From an uncultured Allomuricauda sp. (lineage in GTDB: Bacteria; Bacteroidota; Bacteroidia; Flavobacteriales; Flavobacteriaceae), in NCBI RefSeq assembly GCF_947499695.1, contig NZ_CANMPQ010000001.1, forward strand, positions 1 to 64,000: 64,000 nucleotides of DNA, read 5' to 3'. The translations under genes were made by a program, and so were the position numbers. Positions 1 to 8,439 of this stretch are shown here, piece by piece. The notes under the pieces were generated by a model. The model had not been told where the DNA came from. It did no database searches and saw only the letters and a list, made by a program, of their open reading frames with translations. How positions within the stretch are numbered: the stretch's first letter is position 1; each line of letters opens with the position of its first letter.

Positions 1-64
1 AGTTAAGCCCGTTTGCGCCGATGGTACTGCTATACCAAGTGGGAGAGTAGGTCGCCGCCTTCCT
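1..64 (+). rRNA. rrf: 5S ribosomal RNA, 3' end (partial)
   Basis: The first bases match the 3' half of a bacterial 5S rRNA: the block around positions 4-50 with GTTTGCGCCGATGGTACTGC and GTGGGAGAGTAGGTCGCC is the conserved loop D/E and helix region. The 5' half lies outside the window and the exact 3' end (about 60-64) is estimated. A strong terminator follows directly, so this is the end of an rRNA operon transcribed on the plus strand. Confidence 0.93.
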
Positions 65-66
65 TG

Positions 67-98
67 AGGCCCTTTACTGATGTAAAGGGCCTTTTTTT
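67..98 (+). terminator. Rho-independent terminator of the rRNA operon
   Basis: A perfect 11-bp stem (AGGCCCTTTAC at 67-77 and its reverse complement at 82-92) closes a 4-nt loop TGAT and is followed by a run of T to position 98. It sits immediately after the 5S gene and separates it from the amidohydrolase gene. Confidence 0.95.
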
Positions 99-138
99 GT
101 TTTTAACCTATTGTACTATCTTTAGAAAAAACAAAATC

Positions 139-1476
139 ATGCTCAAAATTCGATTGACTTTTTTCATCTCATTTATAACCATCTGTATGTTTTCCCAAGA
201 AAGCCAAATGAAAGCTTTAGTAGGTGGAACATTGATAGATGGATTTGGCTCTGAGCCTATTAAAAACAGCGTTATATTAATTGAAGGTGAACGTATCAAA
301 GCTGTTGGGACTGTGGAAACACTTCCTGTTCCAGCCAATGCAGAAGTTATATCAACAGAAGGAATGAGCGTACTTCCAGGGCTTTGGGATATGCATGTAC
401 ATACTATGATTAATGGTCATGCGGATTATACGTATTGGGACAAAACATATCCTCCTTTATTTGAAGATGTGATTATGCCATCTTCGGCTCATCAACTTTT
501 AATGGCTGGAGTAACAAGTGCAAGAGATTTGGGAGCACCTCTAAAAGAAAGTATTTCGGTTCGAGATAGAATCAATAATGGTGAAATACCAGGAGCAACA
601 TTATATGTATCCGGACCCTTTATTCAACATAAGCCTTATCCTGGAACGGAAGATTTTCGATGGGGCATTAATAGTCCAGAAGACGGAAAACGTAAAATTA
701 AAAAGCTTGCAGATGCTGGTGTGGATGTCATAAAATTGATCGACCAGGATCAAATGACTATGGAAACTTTAAAAGCAACTGTTGATGAAGCGCACAAATA
801 CAATTTGAAAGTTGTTGCACATGGACATCGACCAGAAGAAATACGAAGAGGATTAAAGGTGGGAGTGGATTGTTTTGAGCATACTGGATTATCGTCAGCA
901 CCACAATATCCTGATGATGTAATGGAAATGATTAAGGAACGTACAGCACAAATGAATAAGGGACCATTATTTTGGTGCCCAACCGTAGAAGGACTATACA
1001 ACTACGAATACGTAAGGGATAACCGCGAGAAATTGGATAATGATTCATGGCATTTGGGTTTACCGGATAGTGTTATCACGGATATTAAAAACAGCATTAA
1101 ACATCCCGACCGCTTACCTTATTTTCAATTGACACCTTCAAGAAAACCAACGTTAAAAACAAAGATTCAGCAACTTTTGGACGCGGGAGTGGTTTTGTTG
1201 GTAGGAACCGATAGTGGTATTCCAATGAAATTCCATAGTCAATCCACGTGGAATGAAATTGATGTCTGGGTCAATGAATTTGGAATTGATCCCATGTACG
1301 CTATTCGTTCTGCGACCTATTGGCCAGCCCTTTGGATGGGAGTTGCCGATGATGTCGGTACAATCACCCCAGGAAAATATGCTGACATAATCGCAGTTGA
1401 CGGCGATGTTTTGCGTTATGTTAGCTTATTGCAAGATGTAGACATGGTTATTAAACACGGCAAACGGTATAAATAA
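139..1476 (+). CDS. Exported metal-dependent amidohydrolase (imidazolonepropionase-like)
   Basis: The 445-residue product belongs to the amidohydrolase superfamily (COG1228 type), TIM-barrel metal hydrolases that cut C-N bonds in cyclic amides or dipeptides. Visible marks are an N-terminal beta-sandwich piece, the first metal motif DMHVHT near residue 88, the barrel lysine in KLIDQD, the AHGH motif, the FEHTG histidine, and the final aspartate in VGTDSGIP. The reading frame is open from position 13, inside the 5S gene, but the true start is the ATG at 139: it begins a clean signal peptide (MLKIRLTFFISFITICMFSQ), which predicts periplasmic location. The substrate cannot be told from the sequence. 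The next gene starts 6 bases after the stop, so the two are probably cotranscribed. Confidence 0.85.
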   Translation: MLKIRLTFFISFITICMFSQESQMKALVGGTLIDGFGSEPIKNSVILIEGERIKAVGTVETLPVPANAEVISTEGMSVLPGLWDMHVHTMINGHADYTYWDKTYPPLFEDVIMPSSAHQLLMAGVTSARDLGAPLKESISVRDRINNGEIPGATLYVSGPFIQHKPYPGTEDFRWGINSPEDGKRKIKKLADAGVDVIKLIDQDQMTMETLKATVDEAHKYNLKVVAHGHRPEEIRRGLKVGVDCFEHTGLSSAPQYPDDVMEMIKERTAQMNKGPLFWCPTVEGLYNYEYVRDNREKLDNDSWHLGLPDSVITDIKNSIKHPDRLPYFQLTPSRKPTLKTKIQQLLDAGVVLLVGTDSGIPMKFHSQSTWNEIDVWVNEFGIDPMYAIRSATYWPALWMGVADDVGTITPGKYADIIAVDGDVLRYVSLLQDVDMVIKHGKRYK

Positions 1477-1482
1477 CTTTTC

Positions 1483-2118
1483 TTGACCACTAATCCCAAA
1501 TCGGTTTTAATTGAAGAAAAATGGAATGCATATTCCCATGCTCTGGGAATTGTACTTTCCTTTATAGGGCTTATTTTATTTTTGCGGAAGGACTTAACGA
1601 CAACACCATATTTATATGGTAGTATAGTTACTTACAGCATCTCATTGATAATACTTTTTTCAGCCTCCACAATCTATCATGCTGTTGAAAACCCAAAACT
1701 TAAAAGGAAACTTCGGATTTTGGACCACATCAGCATATATTATTTGATAGCGGGGACGTATACTCCGGTTTGTTTGACCATCTTGATAGACTCAAAAGGG
1801 TGGTTATTGTTCTATTCGGTTTGGGGAATAGCAATTTTGGGAACCTTCTTAAAACTGTTTTTTACCGGAAAGTTTGAAATTTTTTCTTTGGTGCTATACG
1901 GTGTTATGGGCTGGCTAGTTGTTATTGATTACCCGTTTCTTTCCGAAAGCATCACTTCAAAAGGGTTATTTTATCTTGCGCTTGGAGGCGCTTTTTACAC
2001 CATCGGGATATTGTTTTATGCCATCAAAAAAATCCCCTATAACCATTTAATTTGGCACTTTTTTGTGTTGGGAGGCGCTATAAGCCATTGGGTAATGATA
2101 TTTTTCTCAGTGATTTAA
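1483..2118 (+). CDS. Hemolysin III / YqfA-type seven-helix membrane protein
   Basis: This 211-residue integral membrane protein has about seven hydrophobic segments and the family signature: an N-terminal EEKWNAYSHALG, a histidine in SASTIYHAVEN, and C-terminal IPYNHLIWHFFVLGGAISHW. The conserved Ser/His/Asp residues are those of the PAQR-like hydrolase superfamily to which hemolysin III and adiponectin receptors belong; a ceramidase-like or hydrolase role is proposed for the family, not shown here. The start must be TTG at 1483, because no ATG or GTG lies between the upstream stop and the conserved N-terminus. It lies 6 bases after the amidohydrolase stop, which suggests translational coupling. 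The name hemolysin is historical and does not show toxicity. Confidence 0.85.
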   Translation: MTTNPKSVLIEEKWNAYSHALGIVLSFIGLILFLRKDLTTTPYLYGSIVTYSISLIILFSASTIYHAVENPKLKRKLRILDHISIYYLIAGTYTPVCLTILIDSKGWLLFYSVWGIAILGTFLKLFFTGKFEIFSLVLYGVMGWLVVIDYPFLSESITSKGLFYLALGGAFYTIGILFYAIKKIPYNHLIWHFFVLGGAISHWVMIFFSVI

Positions 2119-2164
2119 AATAATTACCAGCTATGACTTTAACAAATTGACTTGCAGGTAAAGT

Positions 2165-4384
2165 TTAGTCGATAATAAAATGTTTACTTTTCAAGTGTAT
2201 TGATTCTCCAAGATGATTCTTAAATTTTGATTCCATTTTGGGAGACACTGTAAATGAAAATTCATTGTTTTTAAGAATTTGATGAAAGTATTCACTGTAA
2301 GAGGAAATATTCTCGTACGCTTTGACTTCGGCTTGTGCAACTTCTAAATTATTGTTTTCATAAAATTGATTAAAATCCCAAGATTTAATTTCATCAGGTA
2401 TTTCAGGCAAGAATACCTCATCTGTGTTTTGACTGTCAAAAACTAGGTTCCAGGTATACGTAACATATTTACCATCAATTTGCGGTGGTGGCCAGGAACT
2501 GCCTCTCATTAATATCTTACCAACGTTATGATCAGACCCACTGCTGGTAATAGAAATTACATTGTTAGAAAATGCATAATCAATGGACCAGTCTTTTGTT
2601 GTGAAGCTTGATAAAGGCTCCCCCGTCCTTAATGTATAGTAATCATCTATAACTACTTCATATTTATACTGGCTAAAAATAGAATTTGTGGCATATGGAA
2701 TAATGTAGGGCGGATCCATACCTCCCCCCCGGGAAGATACTTGGTGAAAAATGTCATTTTGATAATCATCTTCATTAAGGTATCCAAATACTTGCATTAA
2801 AAAATGCGAAACATCTGCCCCATCATATCGAATAAGCAGAGACGTCTTATTTTCTACTCCTTCTGATGATAATGCATCTGAATCCAAAACTAGACTGTCG
2901 AGATCTTCGATTTGCACCAAGGCATGGCTATGGGTACTAAGATTAAGGTTCCACAAAGAAAAATAGATTTCGTTGGTATTTGCCATACTTGCCGTGTTGG
3001 TGCTTCTAAATAAGTTGAGTTCGCTATTGGAATTTGAACTACCTCCGTAACCATATCCTGAGGCATTTAGGACTATTGCTCCGGAGCCATCTTGGATCGG
3101 AGCCGGTATTGAGGTGATTCCTTGGTCGACAAACTTTGGAGCTACCCTTATGTTTATTTCATATGTGTCACCGCTGGATGGTTTTAGATTTAGTATGGTG
3201 GCCAAATCGCTGTGATTTCCATCCGCGCCTACAATATTATTAGCAAAGGTCAGCGCAAATTCTGATTCTGAATCTACTTCTTCTGGTGTTGTCAATACCA
3301 CTCTTTCGGTATCGTTATAAACCCTTTCAACTGCCAAAAGATTTCCATTCATTCCTGATGCGAATACATAAAGACTATCCCAATCATTCTGCAAAAAATC
3401 TAGCGGGAAATTAATGCCTATCAATTTTCGATGAATTTCTAGAGGGATTTCTATAATGGTTTCATTTAGTAATTCGTCTGTGGCCTTTATAGCCAAAATA
3501 CCCGTTCCTGTTGGAAGATTATCAGGGTTAAGGTCAAACGTATGATTATCCGAACCTTCCAAAACTATCAAACTTTGATTGGCAAATAGAATTTCCACCG
3601 ATTGAATTGCTGATAACGCATCCGTAACGATTGGATTCAAAGAGGTTGTTTCATGGATAATTTGCTCTTCGACCAAAGATTCAAACTTAATTCCCGGTCC
3701 CGTATTGTCCGAGATAAAGGCAACTTCAAATGTCACTGTATTTTCAGCCAAGTCCGTAGCCTCTATTTTTAGGACGTTTTCGCCATCTTCCAACTGCTGT
3801 GTATCGATATTTACTTGATAATTGGCATCAATGATTTCTGTCAACAAATTATTGTTTAAATAGGTTTTCACTGTACTTAAACCCTCATTGTCACTAGTAT
3901 CGAAAGTTACCATGTTGGTATCTCCATTGATTATGGTTCCTGGTTCCAATGAGACCAGCGTTATAACCGGGAGTTCATTATCTATATTTATGACTTGTTC
4001 TTGTGATGAAGTATTTCCTGAAGTGTCGGTTACAACTATTTTGAGTGTATAGTCTTTGAACTTTGCTGTCTGTGTAATTTTGGACGCGAAACCAGAAATA
4101 TCAATAACTATTTGGTATGGGGCAGTAGTATCTTCACCAACTTTCTCATTATCAATGAATGCTTCAACTTTTGCAACTCCACCAGCATCTTGTGCATTGA
4201 TGTTAATTTCTATTTGATTACTTGCGACGATCGGTTCTGAACCTGGATTTGAAAATCCGGCTATATTAAAACTTATTGTCGGTGCTGTAGTGTCAGGTTC
4301 AGGTTCAGGTTCTTCTGAATCCGATGAACAGGAAAAAACGATTAATGTAAATAAGGTAACAAATACTAGGTAAATATTTTTCAT
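2165..4384 (-). CDS. Large surface lipoprotein with Ig-like repeats
   Basis: The 739-residue product starts at the ATG at 4384, which begins a lipoprotein signal peptide with lipobox FSC and Cys19; the frame extends 8 codons further upstream without a better start. After an acidic Glu-Pro linker come about three Ig-like modules, each opening with a D(T/N)TAP or DNELP-type phrase (TTAPTISF, NELPVITL, NTGPGIKF), as in Bacteroidota surface adhesins. The C-terminal half (from about residue 330) is not recognised; it looks beta-rich and ends without a type IX sorting domain. A run of seven G in the coding strand (2724-2730) lies within the SSRGGGMDPP segment. The protein is probably anchored in the outer membrane. 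Function unknown. Confidence 0.75.
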   Translation of the reverse strand: MKNIYLVFVTLFTLIVFSCSSDSEEPEPEPDTTAPTISFNIAGFSNPGSEPIVASNQIEININAQDAGGVAKVEAFIDNEKVGEDTTAPYQIVIDISGFASKITQTAKFKDYTLKIVVTDTSGNTSSQEQVINIDNELPVITLVSLEPGTIINGDTNMVTFDTSDNEGLSTVKTYLNNNLLTEIIDANYQVNIDTQQLEDGENVLKIEATDLAENTVTFEVAFISDNTGPGIKFESLVEEQIIHETTSLNPIVTDALSAIQSVEILFANQSLIVLEGSDNHTFDLNPDNLPTGTGILAIKATDELLNETIIEIPLEIHRKLIGINFPLDFLQNDWDSLYVFASGMNGNLLAVERVYNDTERVVLTTPEEVDSESEFALTFANNIVGADGNHSDLATILNLKPSSGDTYEINIRVAPKFVDQGITSIPAPIQDGSGAIVLNASGYGYGGSSNSNSELNLFRSTNTASMANTNEIYFSLWNLNLSTHSHALVQIEDLDSLVLDSDALSSEGVENKTSLLIRYDGADVSHFLMQVFGYLNEDDYQNDIFHQVSSRGGGMDPPYIIPYATNSIFSQYKYEVVIDDYYTLRTGEPLSSFTTKDWSIDYAFSNNVISITSSGSDHNVGKILMRGSSWPPPQIDGKYVTYTWNLVFDSQNTDEVFLPEIPDEIKSWDFNQFYENNNLEVAQAEVKAYENISSYSEYFHQILKNNEFSFTVSPKMESKFKNHLGESIHLKSKHFIID

Positions 4385-4508
4385 ATGTCCAGTGGTGATT
4401 AACACCATAAATAAAAGAATTTTAAAGCAGATGTTTAAGAAAAATCGCCCAAATCAATACTAAAGTCTCCGTAGGACATTAAGGATATTAATTGCCTACA
4501 ATTATTTG

Positions 4509-5195
4509 CTATAGATAGTATGCAATTCCTACCCCCAAAATAATTACTAGCAGTTTTTGTAGATTGAAAGAATGTCCTTGAGAACTCTCAAAAAGTATTA
4601 TTGTAGATACATGAAGAAAAACCCCAATGGCCAAAGCGGTAAAAATTGGTGCGTACGCTTCTATCCAAGCTGATTGTGCTAAATAACTGCCAATAGGCGT
4701 CATTATTGAAAAGGCCGTAATGAAAAGGACAACAGAACTTGTTTTTAGCTTCGAATTGATTAAAAAGATGCTAAGAATAACGGCAACAGGTATTTTATGG
4801 ATCAATATGCCATATAGGATTGAATTATCACCATGAATAGGTATGCCTTCAATTAATGCATGTATGGACAAGCTTAGGAATAGTAAAAAAGGGAATTTGT
4901 TTTTTTCTAAATCTAAATGAACATGTCCGTGTTCTGCACCTTTTGAGAAGAACTCCAAAAAAATCTGGAGTAATATTCCTGCAAGAATAAAAACTGCAAT
5001 TGTTTTAGGTTTTTGATTTTCATATACCTCTGGTAGTAGTTCAAAAAAGGTGAGTGCGAGTAAGAAAGCCCCACTAAAGGCCAACAAAAGCTTTATGTTC
5101 TTTTTATCCTTTGGCTTTGAAATCCAAACAAAAGCAAAACTGGTCCAAACTGCTAAAATCGGTACAGCAAAAACCATAAAAAAAGGAAAATCCAT
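4509..5195 (-). CDS. ZIP-family metal transporter
   Basis: The 228-residue protein has eight hydrophobic segments, a His-rich cytoplasmic loop (EHGHVHLD near residue 90) and the two metal-binding helices of the ZIP family: HALIEGIPIHG (helix IV) and HKIPVAVILSIF (helix V). ZIP transporters move zinc or iron into the cytoplasm or out of a compartment. It is divergent from the RlmL-like gene, with only 55 bases between start codons, so the two promoters must lie back to back or overlap. The length is short but normal for bacterial ZIP proteins. The metal ion cannot be assigned. Confidence 0.85.
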   Translation of the reverse strand: MDFPFFMVFAVPILAVWTSFAFVWISKPKDKKNIKLLLAFSGAFLLALTFFELLPEVYENQKPKTIAVFILAGILLQIFLEFFSKGAEHGHVHLDLEKNKFPFLLFLSLSIHALIEGIPIHGDNSILYGILIHKIPVAVILSIFLINSKLKTSSVVLFITAFSIMTPIGSYLAQSAWIEAYAPIFTALAIGVFLHVSTIILFESSQGHSFNLQKLLVIILGVGIAYYL

Positions 5196-5250
5196 AAGTT
5201 GGTTTGAAGGGGCAAAAATAGCCTATTTTTACCGAAAGATTTTGAAAAGT

Positions 5251-6429
5251 ATGGCTGGGAATTTTAGGATGTTGGCCAAGACCTTTTATGGTTTTGAGCC
5301 AATTTTGGCAAAAGAACTTCGCAATTTAGGTGCTGGTCATGTGAAAGAAGGCGTACGAAATGTCACCTTTGAAGGAGATACCGGGTTCATGTATAAGGCT
5401 AATTTATGTCTTCGTACGGCACTGAAAATCTTTAAACCAATAGTCTCGTTTAAGGTGTTCAATGAAAAAGAACTCTATCAAAATGTGTACAATATCAATT
5501 GGCCGGAACATTTCGATTACGATAAGACTTTTGCCATTGACACAACAATGCACTCCGATATGTTCAATAATTCAATGTATGTGTCACAAAAGGTAAAAGA
5601 TGGCTTGGTTGATAAATTCAGGAATGTAGAACGCCAACGTCCAAGCGTAAATACCCATGACCCGGATGTACGTATCAATATCCATTTGTATAAGAACTTG
5701 TGCACGGTGTCTTTGGATAGTTCAGGAAGTTCATTGCACCAAAGAGGATATCGTATTTCGACCAATATTGCACCTATTAATGAGGTATTGGCAGCTGGGT
5801 TATTGTTGACAAGTGGATGGGATGGCCAAACGGATTATTTGGATCCCATGTGCGGTAGTGGAACCTTTTTGATTGAAGCAGGAATGATTGCCTGTAATAT
5901 TCCTGCGAACATTAATAGGGAAAACTATGCGTTTATGCATTGGAAGAATTATGATGCCGAGTTGCACAGCAAAATTGTCGATGCAAGCTTGAATAAAACG
6001 AGAGAATTCCATCATAGGATTATTGGATATGACAAGGCTCCTTCCGCGGTACGAAAGGCACAGGAAAACGTGGATAATGCCAACCTTTCTGAATATATAT
6101 CCATTGAAAGAAAAGACTTCTTTAGAACGGAGAAACCTGTAGATTCAAAACTACATATGGTCTTTAACCCTCCATATGGAGAACGTCTTCCAATCGATAT
6201 CTCTGAATTTTATGGAAAAATTGGCGATACATTAAAGCAACAATATCCAGATACAGAAGCTTGGATGATAACTTCAAATTTGGAGGCATTAAAATATGTT
6301 GGGCTAAGGCCTTCCAGAAAAGTAAAAACCTTTAATGGAAAGTTAGAGTCCAGGTTGGTGAAATATGAAATGTACGCTGGGAGTAAAAAAGGAAAATATA
6401 AAACCGATTCTACCAACAAGGAAGGGTAG
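5251..6429 (+). CDS. THUMP-domain 23S rRNA guanine N2-methyltransferase (RlmL/YpsC type)
   Basis: The 392-residue product has an N-terminal ferredoxin-like plus THUMP RNA-binding region (residues 1-160, GFEPILAKELRNLGA) and a C-terminal Rossmann methyltransferase with the SAM motif DPMCGSGTFLIEA and the catalytic motif FNPPYGERL, as in RlmL N-terminal halves and YpsC/LIC proteins that modify guanine in 23S rRNA. The open frame begins at 5050 but overlaps the divergent ZIP gene; ATG 5251 gives the family's usual length and N-terminus, with ATG 5269 as an alternative. The sequence TATTTTTA at 5223-5230 is a plausible -7 box. Confidence 0.88.
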   Translation: MAGNFRMLAKTFYGFEPILAKELRNLGAGHVKEGVRNVTFEGDTGFMYKANLCLRTALKIFKPIVSFKVFNEKELYQNVYNINWPEHFDYDKTFAIDTTMHSDMFNNSMYVSQKVKDGLVDKFRNVERQRPSVNTHDPDVRINIHLYKNLCTVSLDSSGSSLHQRGYRISTNIAPINEVLAAGLLLTSGWDGQTDYLDPMCGSGTFLIEAGMIACNIPANINRENYAFMHWKNYDAELHSKIVDASLNKTREFHHRIIGYDKAPSAVRKAQENVDNANLSEYISIERKDFFRTEKPVDSKLHMVFNPPYGERLPIDISEFYGKIGDTLKQQYPDTEAWMITSNLEALKYVGLRPSRKVKTFNGKLESRLVKYEMYAGSKKGKYKTDSTNKEG

Positions 6430-6447
6430 TTTTAGAATTCACTCTTT

Positions 6448-6744
6448 CTAGATTGCTATATTGACATAATGGTTCACGGTGCAGCTCTGAATGTATTTTT
6501 CCATTCCATTGGGAATATGAGCCTCATTCCATTGCTCTCCGGTAAAATTGATTATATCTTCTTGCGTAGCCCATTTTGAAATCATTACAAAAGAATTTGG
6601 ATTCCATTGAGTAGGTTTGGCAATTGCCATTTCTAACAAACCATTTTGCGTTTTGACCAAAGGAACAGAAATTTCCTTGAATTTCGCTTCAAACTCTGTG
6701 TGCAATGATGATGGCACTTTTGCCGTGAAAATTCGGATTATCAT
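6448..6744 (-). CDS. Antibiotic biosynthesis monooxygenase-like (ABM) domain protein
   Basis: A 98-residue single-domain protein with the pattern of the dimeric alpha+beta barrel ABM fold: beta strand MIIRIFTAKV, a helix, then QNGLLEMAIAKP, a strand SFVMISKW and a helix ending in a C-terminal valine/asparagine-rich strand. ABM domains act as cofactor-free monooxygenases or as small-molecule binding domains. The catalytic assignment is inferred from fold only. It lies 12 bases downstream of the VOC gene on the same strand, so the two are probably one operon, and its 3' end converges on the methyltransferase gene. Confidence 0.6.
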   Translation of the reverse strand: MIIRIFTAKVPSSLHTEFEAKFKEISVPLVKTQNGLLEMAIAKPTQWNPNSFVMISKWATQEDIINFTGEQWNEAHIPNGMEKYIQSCTVNHYVNIAI

Positions 6745-6756
6745 AGATGTTACAAC

Positions 6757-7104
6757 TTATTTATCTGACCAAACAGCTAACTCATTACCCGAAGGATCAG
6801 TGAAGTGAAACCTGCGCCCTCCTGGAAAGGAAAAAATTTCTCGAACCACCTTTCCACCAGCTTCAATGATTTTTTGTTGAATGTGTATTAGGTTTTCATG
6901 ATAAAGAACTATCAAGGCACCATTAACAACGGTTTCTTCGCTCGTTTCAAACCCACCTTCAAGACCACTTTCTGAAAATGCGGTATACGTTGGTCCATAA
7001 TCCGTGAACTTCCATCCAAAACAACTGCTGTAGAATGCTTTTGTTTTTTCAAGGTCGAAAGCCTTGAACTCTATATAATTTATTGTCGAGTTTACCAATT
7101 TCAT
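6757..7104 (-). CDS. VOC-family (glyoxalase/bleomycin resistance-like) protein
   Basis: A 115-residue vicinal-oxygen-chelate protein with two beta-alpha-beta-beta-beta modules: IEFKAFDLEKTKAFYSSCFG at the N-terminus and GGRRFHFTDPSGNELAVWS at the C-terminus. The motif FTDPSGNELAVW carries the usual C-terminal metal-site glutamate. The likely roles are metal-dependent isomerase, dioxygenase or binding protein; the substrate is unknown. It is the upstream gene of a two-gene minus-strand unit with the ABM-like gene. Confidence 0.82.
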   Translation of the reverse strand: MKLVNSTINYIEFKAFDLEKTKAFYSSCFGWKFTDYGPTYTAFSESGLEGGFETSEETVVNGALIVLYHENLIHIQQKIIEAGGKVVREIFSFPGGRRFHFTDPSGNELAVWSDK

Positions 7105-7148
7105 CTATGTGTTTTAAGTATTGACGGGCAAAAATGCTGTTTATAAAT

Positions 7149-7919
7149 CTAATTTTGTTCGGGTGCAGCAGGTTCTTCTTTTTTCTTATTTGATTTTTTA
7201 TAGAATGGAATGAAATAGGAGATTGAATAATTGTAACTCACCCCAAAATTACTTCCATCGGTAACCTTATTGAATCCGGGAATCCAAAGATTTGGAAAAC
7301 GTTCCTCTTCTTTGTTGGTAATCAAAAACCCCAATCGAGCACTCATGCCCACATAGATATTTGCAAAAAGCTCAACTTTGACACCAGCAACGAATTCGAG
7401 CCATGAGGCATTAAGACCGCTGAATTCCTCACCATTTTCAACCCCGGCCAAAAACCCATCAGGATTAAAAAACCTATTGCTATCAAAAATGTTATACTCG
7501 TTCAAGGTATTGCTAAAACTTGCTATAGCATATCGTCCTCCAATGGTAATGGAGTTGTTCATGCCGAACCAATTTTCATAGGAGTTGATTTCTACCCCTA
7601 GCTTTAAATAACTTCCTGAGGTTGTATAGTTATACAAAAGACTGTTGCTAAGGCTTTCTGTTTGGGTTTTTTCTTCGTTCCCTATTTCCGCAGCTAAATA
7701 TAGTTTACGCGTTAGTCTATAGTCCCCAACCAATTCCAATCCGGTATAATCTTCGTCCAAAAATGAGAAAATCAAACGACTTATATCTGCACCAACGCGC
7801 AATCCATATTCCTGTTTGTATTCAACAGTATCCTTGGGCTGAAGATCTACGGGTTTGTTTTGACTGAACCCCATGAAGGAGCTAGCAATGAAAAAAAGAC
7901 TAATGAAATATCTTGACAT
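7149..7919 (-). CDS. DUF6048 outer-membrane beta-barrel-like protein
   Basis: The 256-residue protein has a signal peptide (MSRYFISLFFIASSFMGFSQ) and alternating beta strands with aromatic residues, as in small outer-membrane barrels (for example YLAAEIGNE, YLKLGVEINS, FEFVAGVKVELF-type strands). The C-terminus is a charged tail rich in Lys/Glu. The position directly after a DUF6452 gene and rlmD is the conserved Flavobacteria order for DUF6048; the family call is from this context and length. The gene overlaps the DUF6452 gene by 20 bases, so the two are translationally coupled. No biochemical function is known to me. Confidence 0.7.
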   Translation of the reverse strand: MSRYFISLFFIASSFMGFSQNKPVDLQPKDTVEYKQEYGLRVGADISRLIFSFLDEDYTGLELVGDYRLTRKLYLAAEIGNEEKTQTESLSNSLLYNYTTSGSYLKLGVEINSYENWFGMNNSITIGGRYAIASFSNTLNEYNIFDSNRFFNPDGFLAGVENGEEFSGLNASWLEFVAGVKVELFANIYVGMSARLGFLITNKEEERFPNLWIPGFNKVTDGSNFGVSYNYSISYFIPFYKKSNKKKEEPAAPEQN

Positions 7920-8409
7920 GGATATTGTTAGAGTTTTCTATGGTTTGTTGAACTATGGTAATGTCCTGAATCCAATTTTCAGCATTATCTGGTAAGGTGA
8001 CATTTACATCATCATAATTGGCAACAAATCCACATGCTCTTGATATAAATGCATCCCTAGTAGTGTATGAAATTGTTAGTGTGTCGATATTGCCTGTTTC
8101 CTCTCCTGTGGTATCATCGTCAGCCGAATTGGTGATGAATGCAAACTGCGTACTTGCGGCATCAATTCTAAGGGGAACACCAATGGAATCTAAACTTGTC
8201 CGGTCCGTTATGGTATTAATAGTGCTGTCCAGAATAAGCTCTTTTATGCGTAATGTAGGGGCATCTTTGGCTAGGGTGGTGTCCGTAGCATCGAAAAACC
8301 CAATAACTATAAGAGGAGTATCACCATCAACGCATATATCATCCTTTTCGCAGGAGGCAGTATAAAAAAACAAGAAGGTAATCAGTAAGATGGGAAGTAT
8401 TTTTTTCAT
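7900..8409 (-). CDS. DUF6452 family lipoprotein
   Basis: The 169-residue product starts at ATG 8409, which begins a lipoprotein signal peptide with lipobox TASC before a CEKDDICVDG stretch; upstream frame (to 8436) is non-coding. The conserved N-terminus CEKDDIC...PLIVIGFFDA and the C-terminal DITIVQQTIEN match the small Bacteroidota lipoproteins called DUF6452. It sits between rlmD (30 bases upstream) and the overlapping DUF6048 gene, which suggests a lipoprotein plus outer-membrane protein pair. The function is unknown. Confidence 0.72.
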   Translation of the reverse strand: MKKILPILLITFLFFYTASCEKDDICVDGDTPLIVIGFFDATDTTLAKDAPTLRIKELILDSTINTITDRTSLDSIGVPLRIDAASTQFAFITNSADDDTTGEETGNIDTLTISYTTRDAFISRACGFVANYDDVNVTLPDNAENWIQDITIVQQTIENSNNIHVKIFH

Positions 8410-8439
8410 GCTAAGACTAAAAACAGATTTCGTCAAAAA

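Noticed and set aside
13..138. Open frame extending the amidohydrolase gene upstream through the 5S rRNA and its terminator
   Set aside because: It would code through an rRNA and a terminator hairpin; the ATG at 139 begins the signal peptide.
1483..2118. Hemolysin III-type protein as part of the pore-forming toxin system
   Set aside because: It is a seven-helix PAQR-like membrane protein, far from the cassettes; the name does not indicate a secreted toxin.
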